Shown here one piece after another: positions 22,501 through 29,278 of a stretch of DNA of 64,000 bases. Position numbers and translations under genes: made by a program. Within the stretch, counting starts at the first letter, position 1. Every line of letters begins with the position of its first letter. Source of the DNA: Paractinoplanes ferrugineus (GTDB lineage: Bacteria > Actinomycetota > Actinomycetes > Mycobacteriales > Micromonosporaceae); NCBI RefSeq assembly GCF_016862195.1, contig NZ_BOMM01000001.1:425444-489443 (forward strand), read 5' to 3'. Under the pieces are notes generated by a model. It saw only the letters and a program-made list of their open reading frames with translations. It was not told the origin of the DNA and made no database searches.

Positions 22501-23219
22501 CTCAGCAGATCGCGGCGGCCCAGGCCGCGGCCCGGCAACGGGACGCCAAGCAGGGTCAGTTCGCCGACGAGACGATGGAGCTGCCGATCTTCCGCGAACT
22601 CGAGTCGGCGTGGTTCACCACGACCACCCCGGGTCGGCCGTCGGATGGTCAGTCCAACGGCGCCCACTCGAATGGGTCGCAGTCGAACGGCGCCCACTCG
22701 AACGGGTCGCAGTCGAACGGTGTCCACGCCAACGGTGGCGGTGCCGCCGACGAGACGGTCACCTCGCTGCGCATCCCGACCGGCGAGCCTTCTCGCACGG
22801 TGCCGCAGCAGGCCGTGTCACCCGAAACGCGGGACCTCGACCCGGCACCGGTGGGCGTTGGCGCCGCGAGCGGCTACGGTTCGAACGGCAATGGCTCCAA
22901 CGGCAGTGTGGCGAGCAACCCGTGGCGCACCGCTGCCGACGACGGCTGGCAGGCCGCAGCCGCGGCTGCCGAGCGGTCGATCGATACCACTACCACGGCT
23001 GGGCTGCCCAAGCGCACACCGATGGCGCAGCTCGTCCCCGGCGGTGTCGACCGTGGCGGAGACCCCGCCCAGAAGCGCACGCCCGAAGGGGTCCGCGGTC
23101 TGCTTTCCGCGTACCACCGGGGTGTTCAGCGTGGTCGCACCAAGGAACAATCGACCAACCCGGAGGGAACTCCGGGAGGGCAGCAGTCCTCGCAGGCTGG
23201 CAAGGAGCATGAAGCATGA
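19551..23219 (+). CDS. cvnA: Conservon sensor CvnA: histidine-kinase-like protein with long disordered tail
   Basis: This 1222-residue membrane protein begins with a short cytosolic stretch and TM1 near residues 32-53. An extracellular helical domain of nitrate/nitrite-sensing (NIT) type runs to about 340, followed by TM2 near 345-365, a HAMP-like linker and an HATPase near 545-665 with N box [14 protein letters not shown] and EDRGIGIS. No clear phospho-accepting H box is visible. The last 550 residues are Pro/Gly/Asn/Ser-rich with SNG repeats. They end in two ordered motifs, [13 protein letters not shown] (about 1010) and [14 protein letters not shown] (about 1150). In Streptomyces such proteins act with small GTPases in a receptor-like complex. 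GTG 19551 follows AGGAGGA; the stop overlaps cvnB. Confidence 0.92.
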   Translation: MSKRPKTATGVMTRLRRPADRLRDLPIWSKLGLIMLVPTLATIIVGVSGLVDHIDTASNAERARNLSVLSEAAGGLVDRLQNERAYGVIITTSPRTSGVRDAALKAYNGEHAQVDQAKVPYSQQKAALDDVPQKVSTLLLRLDRNLEDLPSKRSQIANGKLGVGDVNDTYGKLINDLLSVRDVSAQLASDTELSDHLRTVAAVARAKDYIAQQRDVGHQVLGLGNFDATLRRAFLLTDTGFELAEDQVESVGTDAEVQLFQRTANVPDGRAATNLTGQLKSLQGQNTGNIPFDSQQWESAMIGYNNLFRQVEQKLDADIVVEATGIRDDVNRRVFIETSVLLAMLLLAILFAWLVARSMARSLRELRQGALSVAQFGLPHAVSRLRDPALATSLTPAQVADQIAEPLPVRSRDEFGQVTEAFNAVHLEAVRTAAEQAALRASVATMFVNLARRSQILVDRLIGHLDRLERGEEDPDRLAELFQLDHLATRMRRNDENLLVLAGADSTRVQREPAALIDVLRAAQSEVEHYTRIEFGMIDRDIEVAAHAVNDMVHLVAELFDNATAFSPPNSTVTVEARRLGDSALLSVEDRGIGISREQLRDLNERLANPPMVDVAVSRMMGLVVVARLATRHAVKVELRPADAERGTVAEVGLPLSVLVGGQPPARSVQAGGYESLQQGPGARPEPLALESGRGGYPGGGGRPFDPNPPMPTGGMLGTGAGRGVPAWSDLTGAPGSNGSNGFAPNGSNGSNGSNGSNGSGGANGSGGANGFYGPRSNEMIPPLPSGPMGPSSGGPQGYAGPDGLPQRRNGEQVQPGTDGFGPSIPRQLPANPENHPRGGFVPPVSAPPVPPVSAPPFGRPTSVPPVNESPVSGPPANPPVWPPVAPERDSNAAPHVPESLAAALDMTAEIPRYRPERSDPHVERPTNPQTAPIPSSAPPARPVSAMPTSGSPQSEAQNRAAAAARAAHEAAAAQAAEAQATAAQQIAAAQAAARQRDAKQGQFADETMELPIFRELESAWFTTTTPGRPSDGQSNGAHSNGSQSNGAHSNGSQSNGVHANGGGAADETVTSLRIPTGEPSRTVPQQAVSPETRDLDPAPVGVGAASGYGSNGNGSNGSVASNPWRTAADDGWQAAAAAAERSIDTTTTAGLPKRTPMAQLVPGGVDRGGDPAQKRTPEGVRGLLSAYHRGVQRGRTKEQSTNPEGTPGGQQSSQAGKEHEA

Positions 23220-23620
23220 CATCTACGCAGGATCTAGGTTGGCTCCTGGCCAACTTCGCCGACCGCGTTCCCGGAGTCGCACACGCGATCGCGGTCTCCG
23301 CCGGTGGTCTGCTCCTGGCAGCATCGAGGGACCTTCCGCGTGACCGTGCCGACCAGCTGGCGGCTATCGCCTCCGGCCTGGTCAGCCTCACTCAGGGCGC
23401 CGCTCGGTGCTTCGAGGGTGGCGCGGTGCTGCAGACGGTCGTCGAGATGGACAACGGGTTCCTTTTCCTGATGTCGATCTCGGATGGCTCGTCGTTCGCG
23501 GTGCTGGCGGCGCGCAGCTGCGACGTCGGTCAGGTGGGCTACGAAATGGCCCTCCTCGTCGACCGCGTCGGCGAGGCCCTTACTCCCGCTCCGCGGTCCG
23601 CGGCCGGGGTTCTGGGCTGA
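23216..23620 (+). CDS. cvnB: Conservon CvnB, roadblock/LC7-domain protein
   Basis: This 134-residue protein is a single roadblock/LC7 fold: [20 protein letters not shown], then [10 protein letters not shown] and [17 protein letters not shown]. Roadblock proteins of this class regulate small Ras-like GTPases such as MglA; here the partner is CvnD. The ATG lies in the cvnA stop (ATGA), giving coupled translation. Length and gene order match known conservons. Confidence 0.94.
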   Translation: MTSTQDLGWLLANFADRVPGVAHAIAVSAGGLLLAASRDLPRDRADQLAAIASGLVSLTQGAARCFEGGAVLQTVVEMDNGFLFLMSISDGSSFAVLAARSCDVGQVGYEMALLVDRVGEALTPAPRSAAGVLG

Positions 23621-23710
23621 ACGGGCAGGCGGCCGGTGCCAACGCATCCGGCGACTGTCCAAAACTTTGACAACAAGAGACACTTCTAGGGTTCGAGGAA
23701 GGGGTGAGCG

Positions 23711-24097
23711 GTGACGATGCCCGAACGCGATGAGCCGACCGGCGCGCTGGTAAGACCGTACGCCGTGACCCGTGGTCGGACCCGGCCGAAGCTTGAGATA
23801 GCGCTGGAAGCGCTGGTCGAGACAACCGTGCGCGGCCGATCTGGCATGAACCGCGGCGGGCAGGGTGGAAGCGAGCATCAGTACATCGCGGCAATGTGCG
23901 ACGGCGGCCGTGTGCAGTCGCTCGCCGAAATCGCCGCACGCATGCAACTGCCGCTCGGTGTGGCTCGAGTGATCGTCGCCGACATGGCCACTGATGGCCT
24001 TGTCGCGGTGTACGAGCCCACCTCGCTGGACGACGAGACCGACGCGGTAGGCACGGAACTGCTGGAAAGGGTGCTGAGTGGACTTCGCAGGCTCTGA
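23711..24097 (+). CDS. cvnC: Conservon CvnC, DUF742 protein
   Basis: This 128-residue protein carries the DUF742 marks LVRPYAVTRGRTRP near the N-terminus and a winged-helix-like C-terminal half (QSLAEIAARMQLPLGVARV, then DLVAVYEP-like). Its role in the complex is unknown. GTG 23711 follows GGAAGGGG by about 7 bp; ATG 23717 is an alternative. The 90-bp gap after cvnB is the largest in the operon. Its 3' end overlaps cvnD by 20 bp. Confidence 0.92.
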   Translation: MTMPERDEPTGALVRPYAVTRGRTRPKLEIALEALVETTVRGRSGMNRGGQGGSEHQYIAAMCDGGRVQSLAEIAARMQLPLGVARVIVADMATDGLVAVYEPTSLDDETDAVGTELLERVLSGLRRL

Positions 24098-24689
24098 CAT
24101 GTCGCACCGTCCCGCTGCGGGGGGACGCGTTACATCGGCGAAGATTGTCATCGCCGGTGGGTTCGGCGTTGGTAAAACGACGCTTGTCGGGTCGGTCTCG
24201 GAGATCACCCCGTTGACCACTGAGGCGATCATGACCTCGGCTGGTGTGGGTGTCGACGACAACCGGCAGGTGCCCGGGAAGATGACGACCACCGTCGCCA
24301 TGGACTTCGGCCGCATCAGCATCGACCGCGACCTCATCCTCTACCTGTTCGGCACGCCGGGCCAGACTCGTTTCTGGTTCATGTGGGACGAGCTGGTTCG
24401 GGGCGCGATCGGTGCCGTGGTCATGGTCGACACGCGCCGGCTGGCCGACTGCTTCGCGGCCATCGACTTCTTCGAGCACCGTCGCCTCCCCTACCTGGTG
24501 GCGATCAACTGCTTCGACGGCATGCAGTACCACAACGCGCAGGACGTTCGGGACGCGCTCGCGATCTCGAGCGACGTGCCCGTGGTGAGCTGCGACGCCC
24601 GGAACCGTGAGTCGACGAAGAACGTACTCATCTCGCTCGTCGAGTACGTCCTGACCATGCGTCGCACCCGGGCCGTCGCGCCGGCTTAG
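24078..24689 (+). CDS. cvnD: Conservon CvnD, small GTPase-like ATP/GTP-binding protein
   Basis: This 203-residue protein has Walker A GGFGVGKTT at residues 27-35, a switch region around TTTVAMDFG, and G3-like FGTPGQ. Where Ras-like proteins have NKxD, it has NCFD. This altered G4 motif is usual for Cvn-type GTPases and may affect base specificity. It presumably acts downstream of the CvnA sensor with CvnB as modulator. The GTG start lies within cvnC. A strong terminator follows 78 bp after the stop, ending the operon. Confidence 0.93.
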   Translation: MDFAGSDMSHRPAAGGRVTSAKIVIAGGFGVGKTTLVGSVSEITPLTTEAIMTSAGVGVDDNRQVPGKMTTTVAMDFGRISIDRDLILYLFGTPGQTRFWFMWDELVRGAIGAVVMVDTRRLADCFAAIDFFEHRRLPYLVAINCFDGMQYHNAQDVRDALAISSDVPVVSCDARNRESTKNVLISLVEYVLTMRRTRAVAPA

Positions 24690-24767
24690 CCGAGGACGTC
24701 GGGGGTCGAACCCCGGAACCACCGCGTCTTGTCGGTTACTTAGCGTAATATCTAAATAGCATGCTGA

Positions 24768-24798
24768 AAGCCCCGCTCGCTATGTCGAAGCGGGGCTT
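24768..24798 (+). terminator. Terminator after the conservon, possibly bidirectional
   Basis: AAGCCCCGCT (24768-24777) and AGCGGGGCTT (24789-24798) form a perfect 10-bp stem with an 11-base loop, followed by a short T/C run. It lies between the cvnD stop and the convergent DUF2000 stop and may serve both. Confidence 0.8.
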
Positions 24799-24868
24799 CT
24801 CTGCGTCCTGGTGCTGCGATCGCCGAGTCGTGACGGGGTGCGTTCGTCCGCAGCGGCTCGGCAAGGTG

Positions 24869-25330
24869 TTACGGGAGCAGCGGGAGCTTGCCGACGATCT
24901 TGTCGAGCGGGTTGCGGGGGCCGACGATGCTGACCGCGTAGTAGTCGAGGCCGTCGGCGGATGCCTCGCCGACCGCGGCCAGGTATTCGGTGTAGACACG
25001 GGTCTGCTGGGCGGCGACCGGCATGTCGGCCACGAAGAAGTCGGGGCGGGCGGCGGCCTTGGCCCGGATCGTGCGCAGGGTGACGGAATCGGCCGCCAGA
25101 ACCGTGCAGCCGGCCCAGGGGAGCCCGGGGTGGGTGTTGCCGTCCGCATCGGTCGCGTCGTCGCCCAGGAGCCCGGAGACGGCTTTCGAGGTGGCGGCGG
25201 CGGTGCAGACGGCGGCGTTGGCGGCCCGGCCGGGCGGGAGCGAGCCGTCGACCACCACGACCCACTTGAGCCGGGCGGCCCGGGTCGGGGCGCTGGGGTC
25301 GATCTCTTCGGTGGCAAATCCGACGGTCAT
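24869..25330 (-). CDS. DUF2000-family protein
   Basis: This 153-residue protein has the DUF2000 layout, related in fold to peptidyl-tRNA hydrolase 2. A first strand WVVVVDGSLPPGRAANAAV is followed by GNTHPGLPWAGCTVLAA and DFFVADMPVAAQQTRVY, and it ends YYAVSIVGPRNPLDKIVGKL. The biochemical role is unknown. The ATG at 25330 is preceded by AGGGAG, so a longer frame is unnecessary. It is divergent from an Lrp/AsnC regulator with a 100-bp shared control region, the classic arrangement of a regulator and its target. Confidence 0.85.
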   Translation of the reverse strand: MTVGFATEEIDPSAPTRAARLKWVVVVDGSLPPGRAANAAVCTAAATSKAVSGLLGDDATDADGNTHPGLPWAGCTVLAADSVTLRTIRAKAAARPDFFVADMPVAAQQTRVYTEYLAAVGEASADGLDYYAVSIVGPRNPLDKIVGKLPLLP

Positions 25331-25357
25331 TGCTTCTCCCTGTGCTTCTATTCGGTG

Positions 25358-25398
25358 TTTGCAGAAAATCCTAGGCAGATGAATAAGATGGCTGCAAA
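25358..25398. promoter_or_regulatory. Inverted repeat in the DUF2000/Lrp divergent promoter
   Basis: TTTGCAG (25358-25364) and CTGCAAA (25392-25398) are perfect inverted 7-mers about three helical turns apart in an AT-rich patch. The spacing and position fit a site bound by the Lrp-type octamer encoded alongside. Sequence pattern only. Confidence 0.45.
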
Positions 25399-25430
25399 AC
25401 ATCCGTACTAATCACGGCAAGAGGCGTTTC

Positions 25431-25895
25431 ATGGCCGAGCTGGACGAACTTGATACGGCGATCCTGCGAGAACTGCAGTCGGATGCACGGAAGACCAATC
25501 GGGAGGTGGCGGCGGCCGTCGGGGTCTCGCCGACCACCGCGCTCGACCGCACCCGGGCACTGCGCCGGCGCGGGGTGATCCGGGGCGCGATCCTCGACGT
25601 CGATCTGCTGGCGATCGGCCGGCCGGTGCAGGCACTCATCGCGGTGCGCATCCGGCCGCCGTCCCGCCGCAACATCGAGGCGTTCCGCGAATGGGTCGTC
25701 ACCCTGCCCGACACCCTCGGCCTCTACGTCACGACCGGCACCGACGACTTCATCGTGCACGTGGCGGTCCCGGACAACGCGAGCCTCTACGAGTTCGTCA
25801 TCGACCGGCTCACCGAGCGTCCCGAAGTCGCCGACGTGCGCACGTCGATCGTCTACGAGCACATCCGCAACCATCAGATCCAGCCCGGCGGGTAA
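25431..25895 (+). CDS. Lrp/AsnC-family transcriptional regulator
   Basis: This 154-residue protein has the AsnC-type HTH in residues 1-60 (LDELDTAILRELQSDAR, then NREVAAAVGVSPTTALDRTRAL and GVIRG). A RAM ligand-binding domain with VTTGTDDFIVHVAVP follows. Members sense amino acids and other small molecules as dimers or octamers. It is divergent from DUF2000 and probably controls it and itself through the inverted repeat between them. An 18-bp stretch at its 3' end is duplicated just downstream. Confidence 0.93.
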   Translation: MAELDELDTAILRELQSDARKTNREVAAAVGVSPTTALDRTRALRRRGVIRGAILDVDLLAIGRPVQALIAVRIRPPSRRNIEAFREWVVTLPDTLGLYVTTGTDDFIVHVAVPDNASLYEFVIDRLTERPEVADVRTSIVYEHIRNHQIQPGG

Positions 25896-25919
25896 GTCAG
25901 CTCCAGCCCGGCGGGTAAG
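25879..25919 (+). repeat. 18-bp direct duplication at the regulator 3' end
   Basis: TCCAGCCCGGCGGGTAAG occurs at 25879-25896, spanning the last codons and TAA of the Lrp-type gene, and again at 25902-25919 just before the next start. It looks like a recent short tandem duplication with a period of 23 bp, and it places a second copy of the stop region upstream of the PCD-VOC gene. Confidence 0.85.
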
Positions 25920-25928
25920 GATGAGGGC

Positions 25929-26573
25929 ATGACGAAGCTGACTGGCCGAGAAGTCGACGCCGAGAAGCCCGCCGGCTGGGCGCATCTCTACACCGGGCTG
26001 CAGACCCGGGTGCGCAGCGGTGACTTCGCTGCCGGGCTGGCCCTGGTCAACACGATCGGGGCAGCGGCCCAGGAGATGGACCATCACCCGGACATCGACC
26101 TGCGCTACACGCATGTCGACATCCGGCTCACGAGTCACGACACCGGCGGGGTCACGGCGCGGGACATCAGGCTGGCGCGGAAGATCTCGGAGCTGGTCGA
26201 CGAGGCCGGACTCGAGCACACGTTCGCCGGTCTGGGCTGGTTCGAGTTGGGCCTGGACACTCCCGACGACGCCGCGGTGGCCCCGTTCTGGGCCGCCGTC
26301 CTCGGTTTCGAGCAGCGCACCCAGGAGATCGTCGACCCGTCCGGGGCGCTGCCGAGCATCTGGTTCCAGCAGTCCGGCCGTGCGGAGCCGCGGCAGCGCT
26401 GGCACCCCGACCTGTGGATCGATCCGTCCGAGGTGCGAGCGCGGATCAACGCGGCCATCGAGGCCGGCGGCACCCTGGAGAGCGACGCCGAGGCGCCGAG
26501 CTTCTGGGTGCTCGCCGATCCGGAGGGCAACCGCGTCTGCCTGTGCACCTGGCAGGACCGCGACCCCGCCTAG
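25929..26573 (+). CDS. Pterin-4a-carbinolamine dehydratase-like/VOC domain fusion
   Basis: This 214-residue protein has two domains. Residues about 1-95 match pterin-4a-carbinolamine dehydratase (PCD/DCoH), with EMDHHPDIDLRYTHVDI and a later SHDTGGVTARDIRLA that preserve the His-His and Asp pattern. Residues 105-214 are a VOC (glyoxalase-like) half, with LGWFELGLDT, VLGFEQRTQ and ADPEGNRVCLC. PCD recycles oxidised pterin cofactor after aromatic hydroxylation. The VOC substrate is unknown and no hydroxylase is nearby. This fusion is common in actinobacteria. It begins 33 bp after the Lrp gene. Confidence 0.85.
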   Translation: MTKLTGREVDAEKPAGWAHLYTGLQTRVRSGDFAAGLALVNTIGAAAQEMDHHPDIDLRYTHVDIRLTSHDTGGVTARDIRLARKISELVDEAGLEHTFAGLGWFELGLDTPDDAAVAPFWAAVLGFEQRTQEIVDPSGALPSIWFQQSGRAEPRQRWHPDLWIDPSEVRARINAAIEAGGTLESDAEAPSFWVLADPEGNRVCLCTWQDRDPA

Positions 26574-26927
26574 GCCGGTAGACACCTCGCCGTCGAAGGT
26601 CGGTGGTCGCCTGCCTGCGCGGCCGCTCGCGGCGCGGCGGACGATCCGGTCGGCGCGTTGCGAGATGGTGTGCGATGCCGTCGGCGGATACCCCTTCCGC
26701 GGACTCCAGCCGCATGCTGGGTGGGCACGCCCAACGCTGGAGTCATAGATCTACGCAAGGGACCTGTGTCCGGGCCCCATAGTCAGTCACCGGCGTGGAC
26801 GCTCGTGGCAGGTTTCCGCCGCCCGTACCGTTCTGGCAGATCCCGGCACGGCGCCCCGGTCTTGTCACCGTCCTGAACTGCAACCCGGACCGGCAGCGGC
26901 GGACATGAACCGGAAGCCGGACATGGC
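26574..26927. other. Non-coding gap with a long interrupted stem-loop
   Basis: No credible gene is seen here; the small frames lack homology and codon bias. GACTCCAGC (26702-26710) pairs perfectly with GCTGGAGTC (26736-26744). The loop contains a second short hairpin (GGGC, AC, GCCC), giving a structure of about 43 bases. It lies 130 bp after the PCD-VOC stop and lacks a T tract, so it is not a standard terminator. Confidence 0.5.
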
Positions 26928-26956
26928 AAGGGCGACCGCGACAAGCGGTCGCCCTT
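26928..26956 (-). terminator. Strong bidirectional terminator after the transposase-like gene
   Basis: AAGGGCGACCGC (26928-26939) and GCGGTCGCCCTT (26945-26956) form a perfect 12-bp stem with a 5-base loop. It starts 7 bp beyond the stop of the leftward transposase-like gene. TTTT on the plus side means it could also stop rightward transcription from the PCD-VOC gene. Confidence 0.82.
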
Positions 26957-26963
26957 TTGCGGA

Positions 26964-29222
26964 TCAGCGCGAGTAGTTGGCGCTGTTGCGGAACTCGTCG
27001 GCGCCCTCGCGGTCGCGGGTGAAGTCCCAGCCGCCGGCCGACTCGCGACCCGGGCGGCCGCCCATGGCGAACCCGCCGATCTCCTGGCCGCGACGCCAGC
27101 CGCGGAAGTAGCCGGTGGTGTGCGCGGCGATGCTGGCGGCGTCGCGCACGATGCGCAGCGGCCGCTCGTCACGTAGCGGGGAGCCGGGGACGAGGTTGGC
27201 CTGCGGGACGCGCTTGGGCAGGCCCGCGGGCGTCTCGGCGGCGATCTCGGGGGTGGCGGCCCGCTCGGCGGCCCGCCAGCCGGTGTCGTTCGGGTTGGCC
27301 CAATCCATCTCGGGCGACTGCTCGGCATGGCCGGTGAACCAGGCGGACCGGGCGGCCGCGAAGATCAGCAGGTCGCCGTCGCTGCTGTCGGACGGCACCG
27401 GCGGCGTGGTGCTGCGATCGAGCGCGGTCACCGTGGTGCTCATGCTGCCCATGGTGCCCATGCCACCCATGCCGGTCATGGTCGGCGGCGGAGGGCCGGC
27501 GGTGCCGTTGCGGCGGGCGTTGAGACCCTGAACCACGCGAAGCGACGGCGGCTCCGAGGACGCGGCCAGGTCGGTGACCGTCACGTCGAGGCTGTTGCCG
27601 ATGCGCGGCTCGACCAGGCGCAAGGCCGGCGGTTCCTTCGGCATGTCCTGCCACGGCGGCCGCACTCGGCCGGTGTCGGTGGGCGGCGAACTGACCGAGG
27701 CGGCCGGTGCGCTGATCGGGGCGGGCGAGCCGGCCGTGTCGTCACCGCTCGGGTTGATCAGCGGCCAGTTGGCCCGGGAGCCCGGCTCGGCCGGGGGCTG
27801 CTCGGGGCGCGTCGGCATGGGCAGCGACGAATAGTCGGTGGCGCTGCCGGCCGTCGTCGAGGTGCGACCCGGGCGGGGCGGGATGACTGTGCGCTGACGC
27901 TCGGCGCGGACGTTGTTGATCGCCGCATTGGTGAGCGTGGCGCGGAACGGCTGCCCGCTTTCGGCGGGCGACACCGAGGCGGCCGGCGAGAGCGGCGCCG
28001 CACCCGGGGCACGCGCACCCGAGACGGGGCGCGAGCCGGGCGTGATCGGCGTCATGCCGGGCGGCGGAGGCGGCACCGAGACCGGGCGGTTGCCCGGCGC
28101 CGGGGCACGGTTGGGGAACGCGGCCGCAGCGGCCGGGGCCGCGGGCGGCGGGGTCACCGGGCGCGGAGCCAGCGGTTGCGGAGCCAGCGGCGGTGGGGCC
28201 ACCGGGGCGGGCGCGGTCGGCGGAGCGTTCATCGGCTGCGGGATGACCGGGCCGTTGCCGGTGCCGATCGGCTCCCGCCGGGTGCGCCGGGCGGTGCGGC
28301 TGTCGGACACGGCCTGCAGCGGGGCGGGCTCCGGACGGCGCCGGGTGGACGCGGCGCTGCGGGCCGAGATCGTGCTGATCAGCGCGGCACAGGCGGCGTC
28401 GCACGCGCGGACCGCGGCGATCGACTTGCGGACCGTCTCGGCGGCGGCGGGCGCCAGGGACTTGTTGACTCCGCCCCGGCGCGGCGACTCGCTGATCGCC
28501 ACGTGCAACGCCGTCACGGCCGCGATGACCTCGTCGTCGCTGCCGGCACCGGATCGAATGAGCTCGGCGGCCACCTGCTCGGCCACCCGCTCCGAGTCGC
28601 CCTGCGAGGTGAGCTGGCCGGGCTCGGGGAGCGCGTCGAGCACCGCGAGGGCGAGCGGGTGGGCCGGGTCGGTGAATGCCCGCAGGGCCGCCGGGTAGAG
28701 CTCGCGGAGGACCTCACGCAGCGCCGTCGAGGACGCGTGCCGGCCGCTGAGCAGCGCCACGTGAGCGGCCAGGACCGGCTTGTAGCTGACCAGCTCCCGC
28801 GGGGCGGGCTGGTTGACGGCGGCGATGGCGCCGGCCTGCAGGGCGCGGGCCAGGCCGACGGCGCGCCGCGCGGCCGGCGGGGCCTGCATCTCCTCGACCG
28901 AGTCGTCGTCGGCGAAGCGCTCGGCGAAGTCGTCGGTGGTGTCGTCGTCGGTCACGACCAGGGGGCGGCCCGCCGCGATCAGCAGCGACGTCACCAGATG
29001 GTCGTCACTGTCGGCGGCGACGGCGGCGTCGGTGAACCCACTCGTCCGCTCCACGAGCAGCGCGCCGAGTTCGGCATAGCCGCCCGGGTCGTCGCTGATC
29101 TCGTGCACGCCGAGCAGCCGGCCTGCGTCGTCCACCACGGCGATGGTCAGGTGCGCGGCGGAGGCCGAACGCACCGAATCATCAGCCGAAGCCAAACCGC
29201 AATACACGCGGACGAGCGCCAC
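26964..29222 (-). CDS. Domesticated IS110-transposase-like protein with conservon-type tail
   Basis: This is a 752-residue protein. Residues 1-215 follow the outline of the IS110 DEDD/RNase-H-like transposase: VRVYCGLASADDS, AVVDDAGRLLG, DDPGGYAELGALL, then LLSGRHASSTALREVLRELYP and LAVLDALPEPG. The acidic catalytic positions appear changed (GLASADDS, VAADSDDH), so an active transposase is unlikely. A helical stretch and about 350 Pro/Ala-rich residues follow, ending in SAWFTG and AGLPKRVPQANLVPGS, which match the CvnA tail. GTG 29222 is preceded by GGGGAGGAG. It lies 56 bp downstream of the acidic unknown, probably in one operon. The IS110 origin is inference; the tail match is direct. Confidence 0.65.
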   Translation of the reverse strand: MALVRVYCGLASADDSVRSASAAHLTIAVVDDAGRLLGVHEISDDPGGYAELGALLVERTSGFTDAAVAADSDDHLVTSLLIAAGRPLVVTDDDTTDDFAERFADDDSVEEMQAPPAARRAVGLARALQAGAIAAVNQPAPRELVSYKPVLAAHVALLSGRHASSTALREVLRELYPAALRAFTDPAHPLALAVLDALPEPGQLTSQGDSERVAEQVAAELIRSGAGSDDEVIAAVTALHVAISESPRRGGVNKSLAPAAAETVRKSIAAVRACDAACAALISTISARSAASTRRRPEPAPLQAVSDSRTARRTRREPIGTGNGPVIPQPMNAPPTAPAPVAPPPLAPQPLAPRPVTPPPAAPAAAAAFPNRAPAPGNRPVSVPPPPPGMTPITPGSRPVSGARAPGAAPLSPAASVSPAESGQPFRATLTNAAINNVRAERQRTVIPPRPGRTSTTAGSATDYSSLPMPTRPEQPPAEPGSRANWPLINPSGDDTAGSPAPISAPAASVSSPPTDTGRVRPPWQDMPKEPPALRLVEPRIGNSLDVTVTDLAASSEPPSLRVVQGLNARRNGTAGPPPPTMTGMGGMGTMGSMSTTVTALDRSTTPPVPSDSSDGDLLIFAAARSAWFTGHAEQSPEMDWANPNDTGWRAAERAATPEIAAETPAGLPKRVPQANLVPGSPLRDERPLRIVRDAASIAAHTTGYFRGWRRGQEIGGFAMGGRPGRESAGGWDFTRDREGADEFRNSANYSR

Positions 29223-29278
29223 GGCTTCGTCTCCTCCCCGAGCTATTTGGCCAAGCACTGATGGTCCCTGGTTAGGGG

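Noticed and set aside
20682..22727. 681-codon leftward frame opposite cvnA
   Set aside because: Low-complexity mirror of the Pro/Gly/Asn-rich CvnA coding sequence; no motif and no ribosome site.
21751..22740. Short regular repeats suggestive of a CRISPR or satellite
   Set aside because: The 9-bp period stays in frame within cvnA and encodes SNG units; there are no spacers.
24690..24730. tRNA T-arm-like GGGGGTCGAACCCC after cvnD
   Set aside because: No matching acceptor, D-arm or anticodon arm can be folded around it; it is simply a short hairpin in the 3' region.
26658..26876. 72-codon rightward frame in the gap after the PCD-VOC gene
   Set aside because: Crosses the stem-loop at 26702-26744, has no family resemblance and no third-position bias.
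26964..29222. Annotating this gene as an active insertion sequence
   Set aside because: No terminal repeats or target duplication, altered acidic residues, a 500-residue extra tail and host-like codon use argue against a mobile element.
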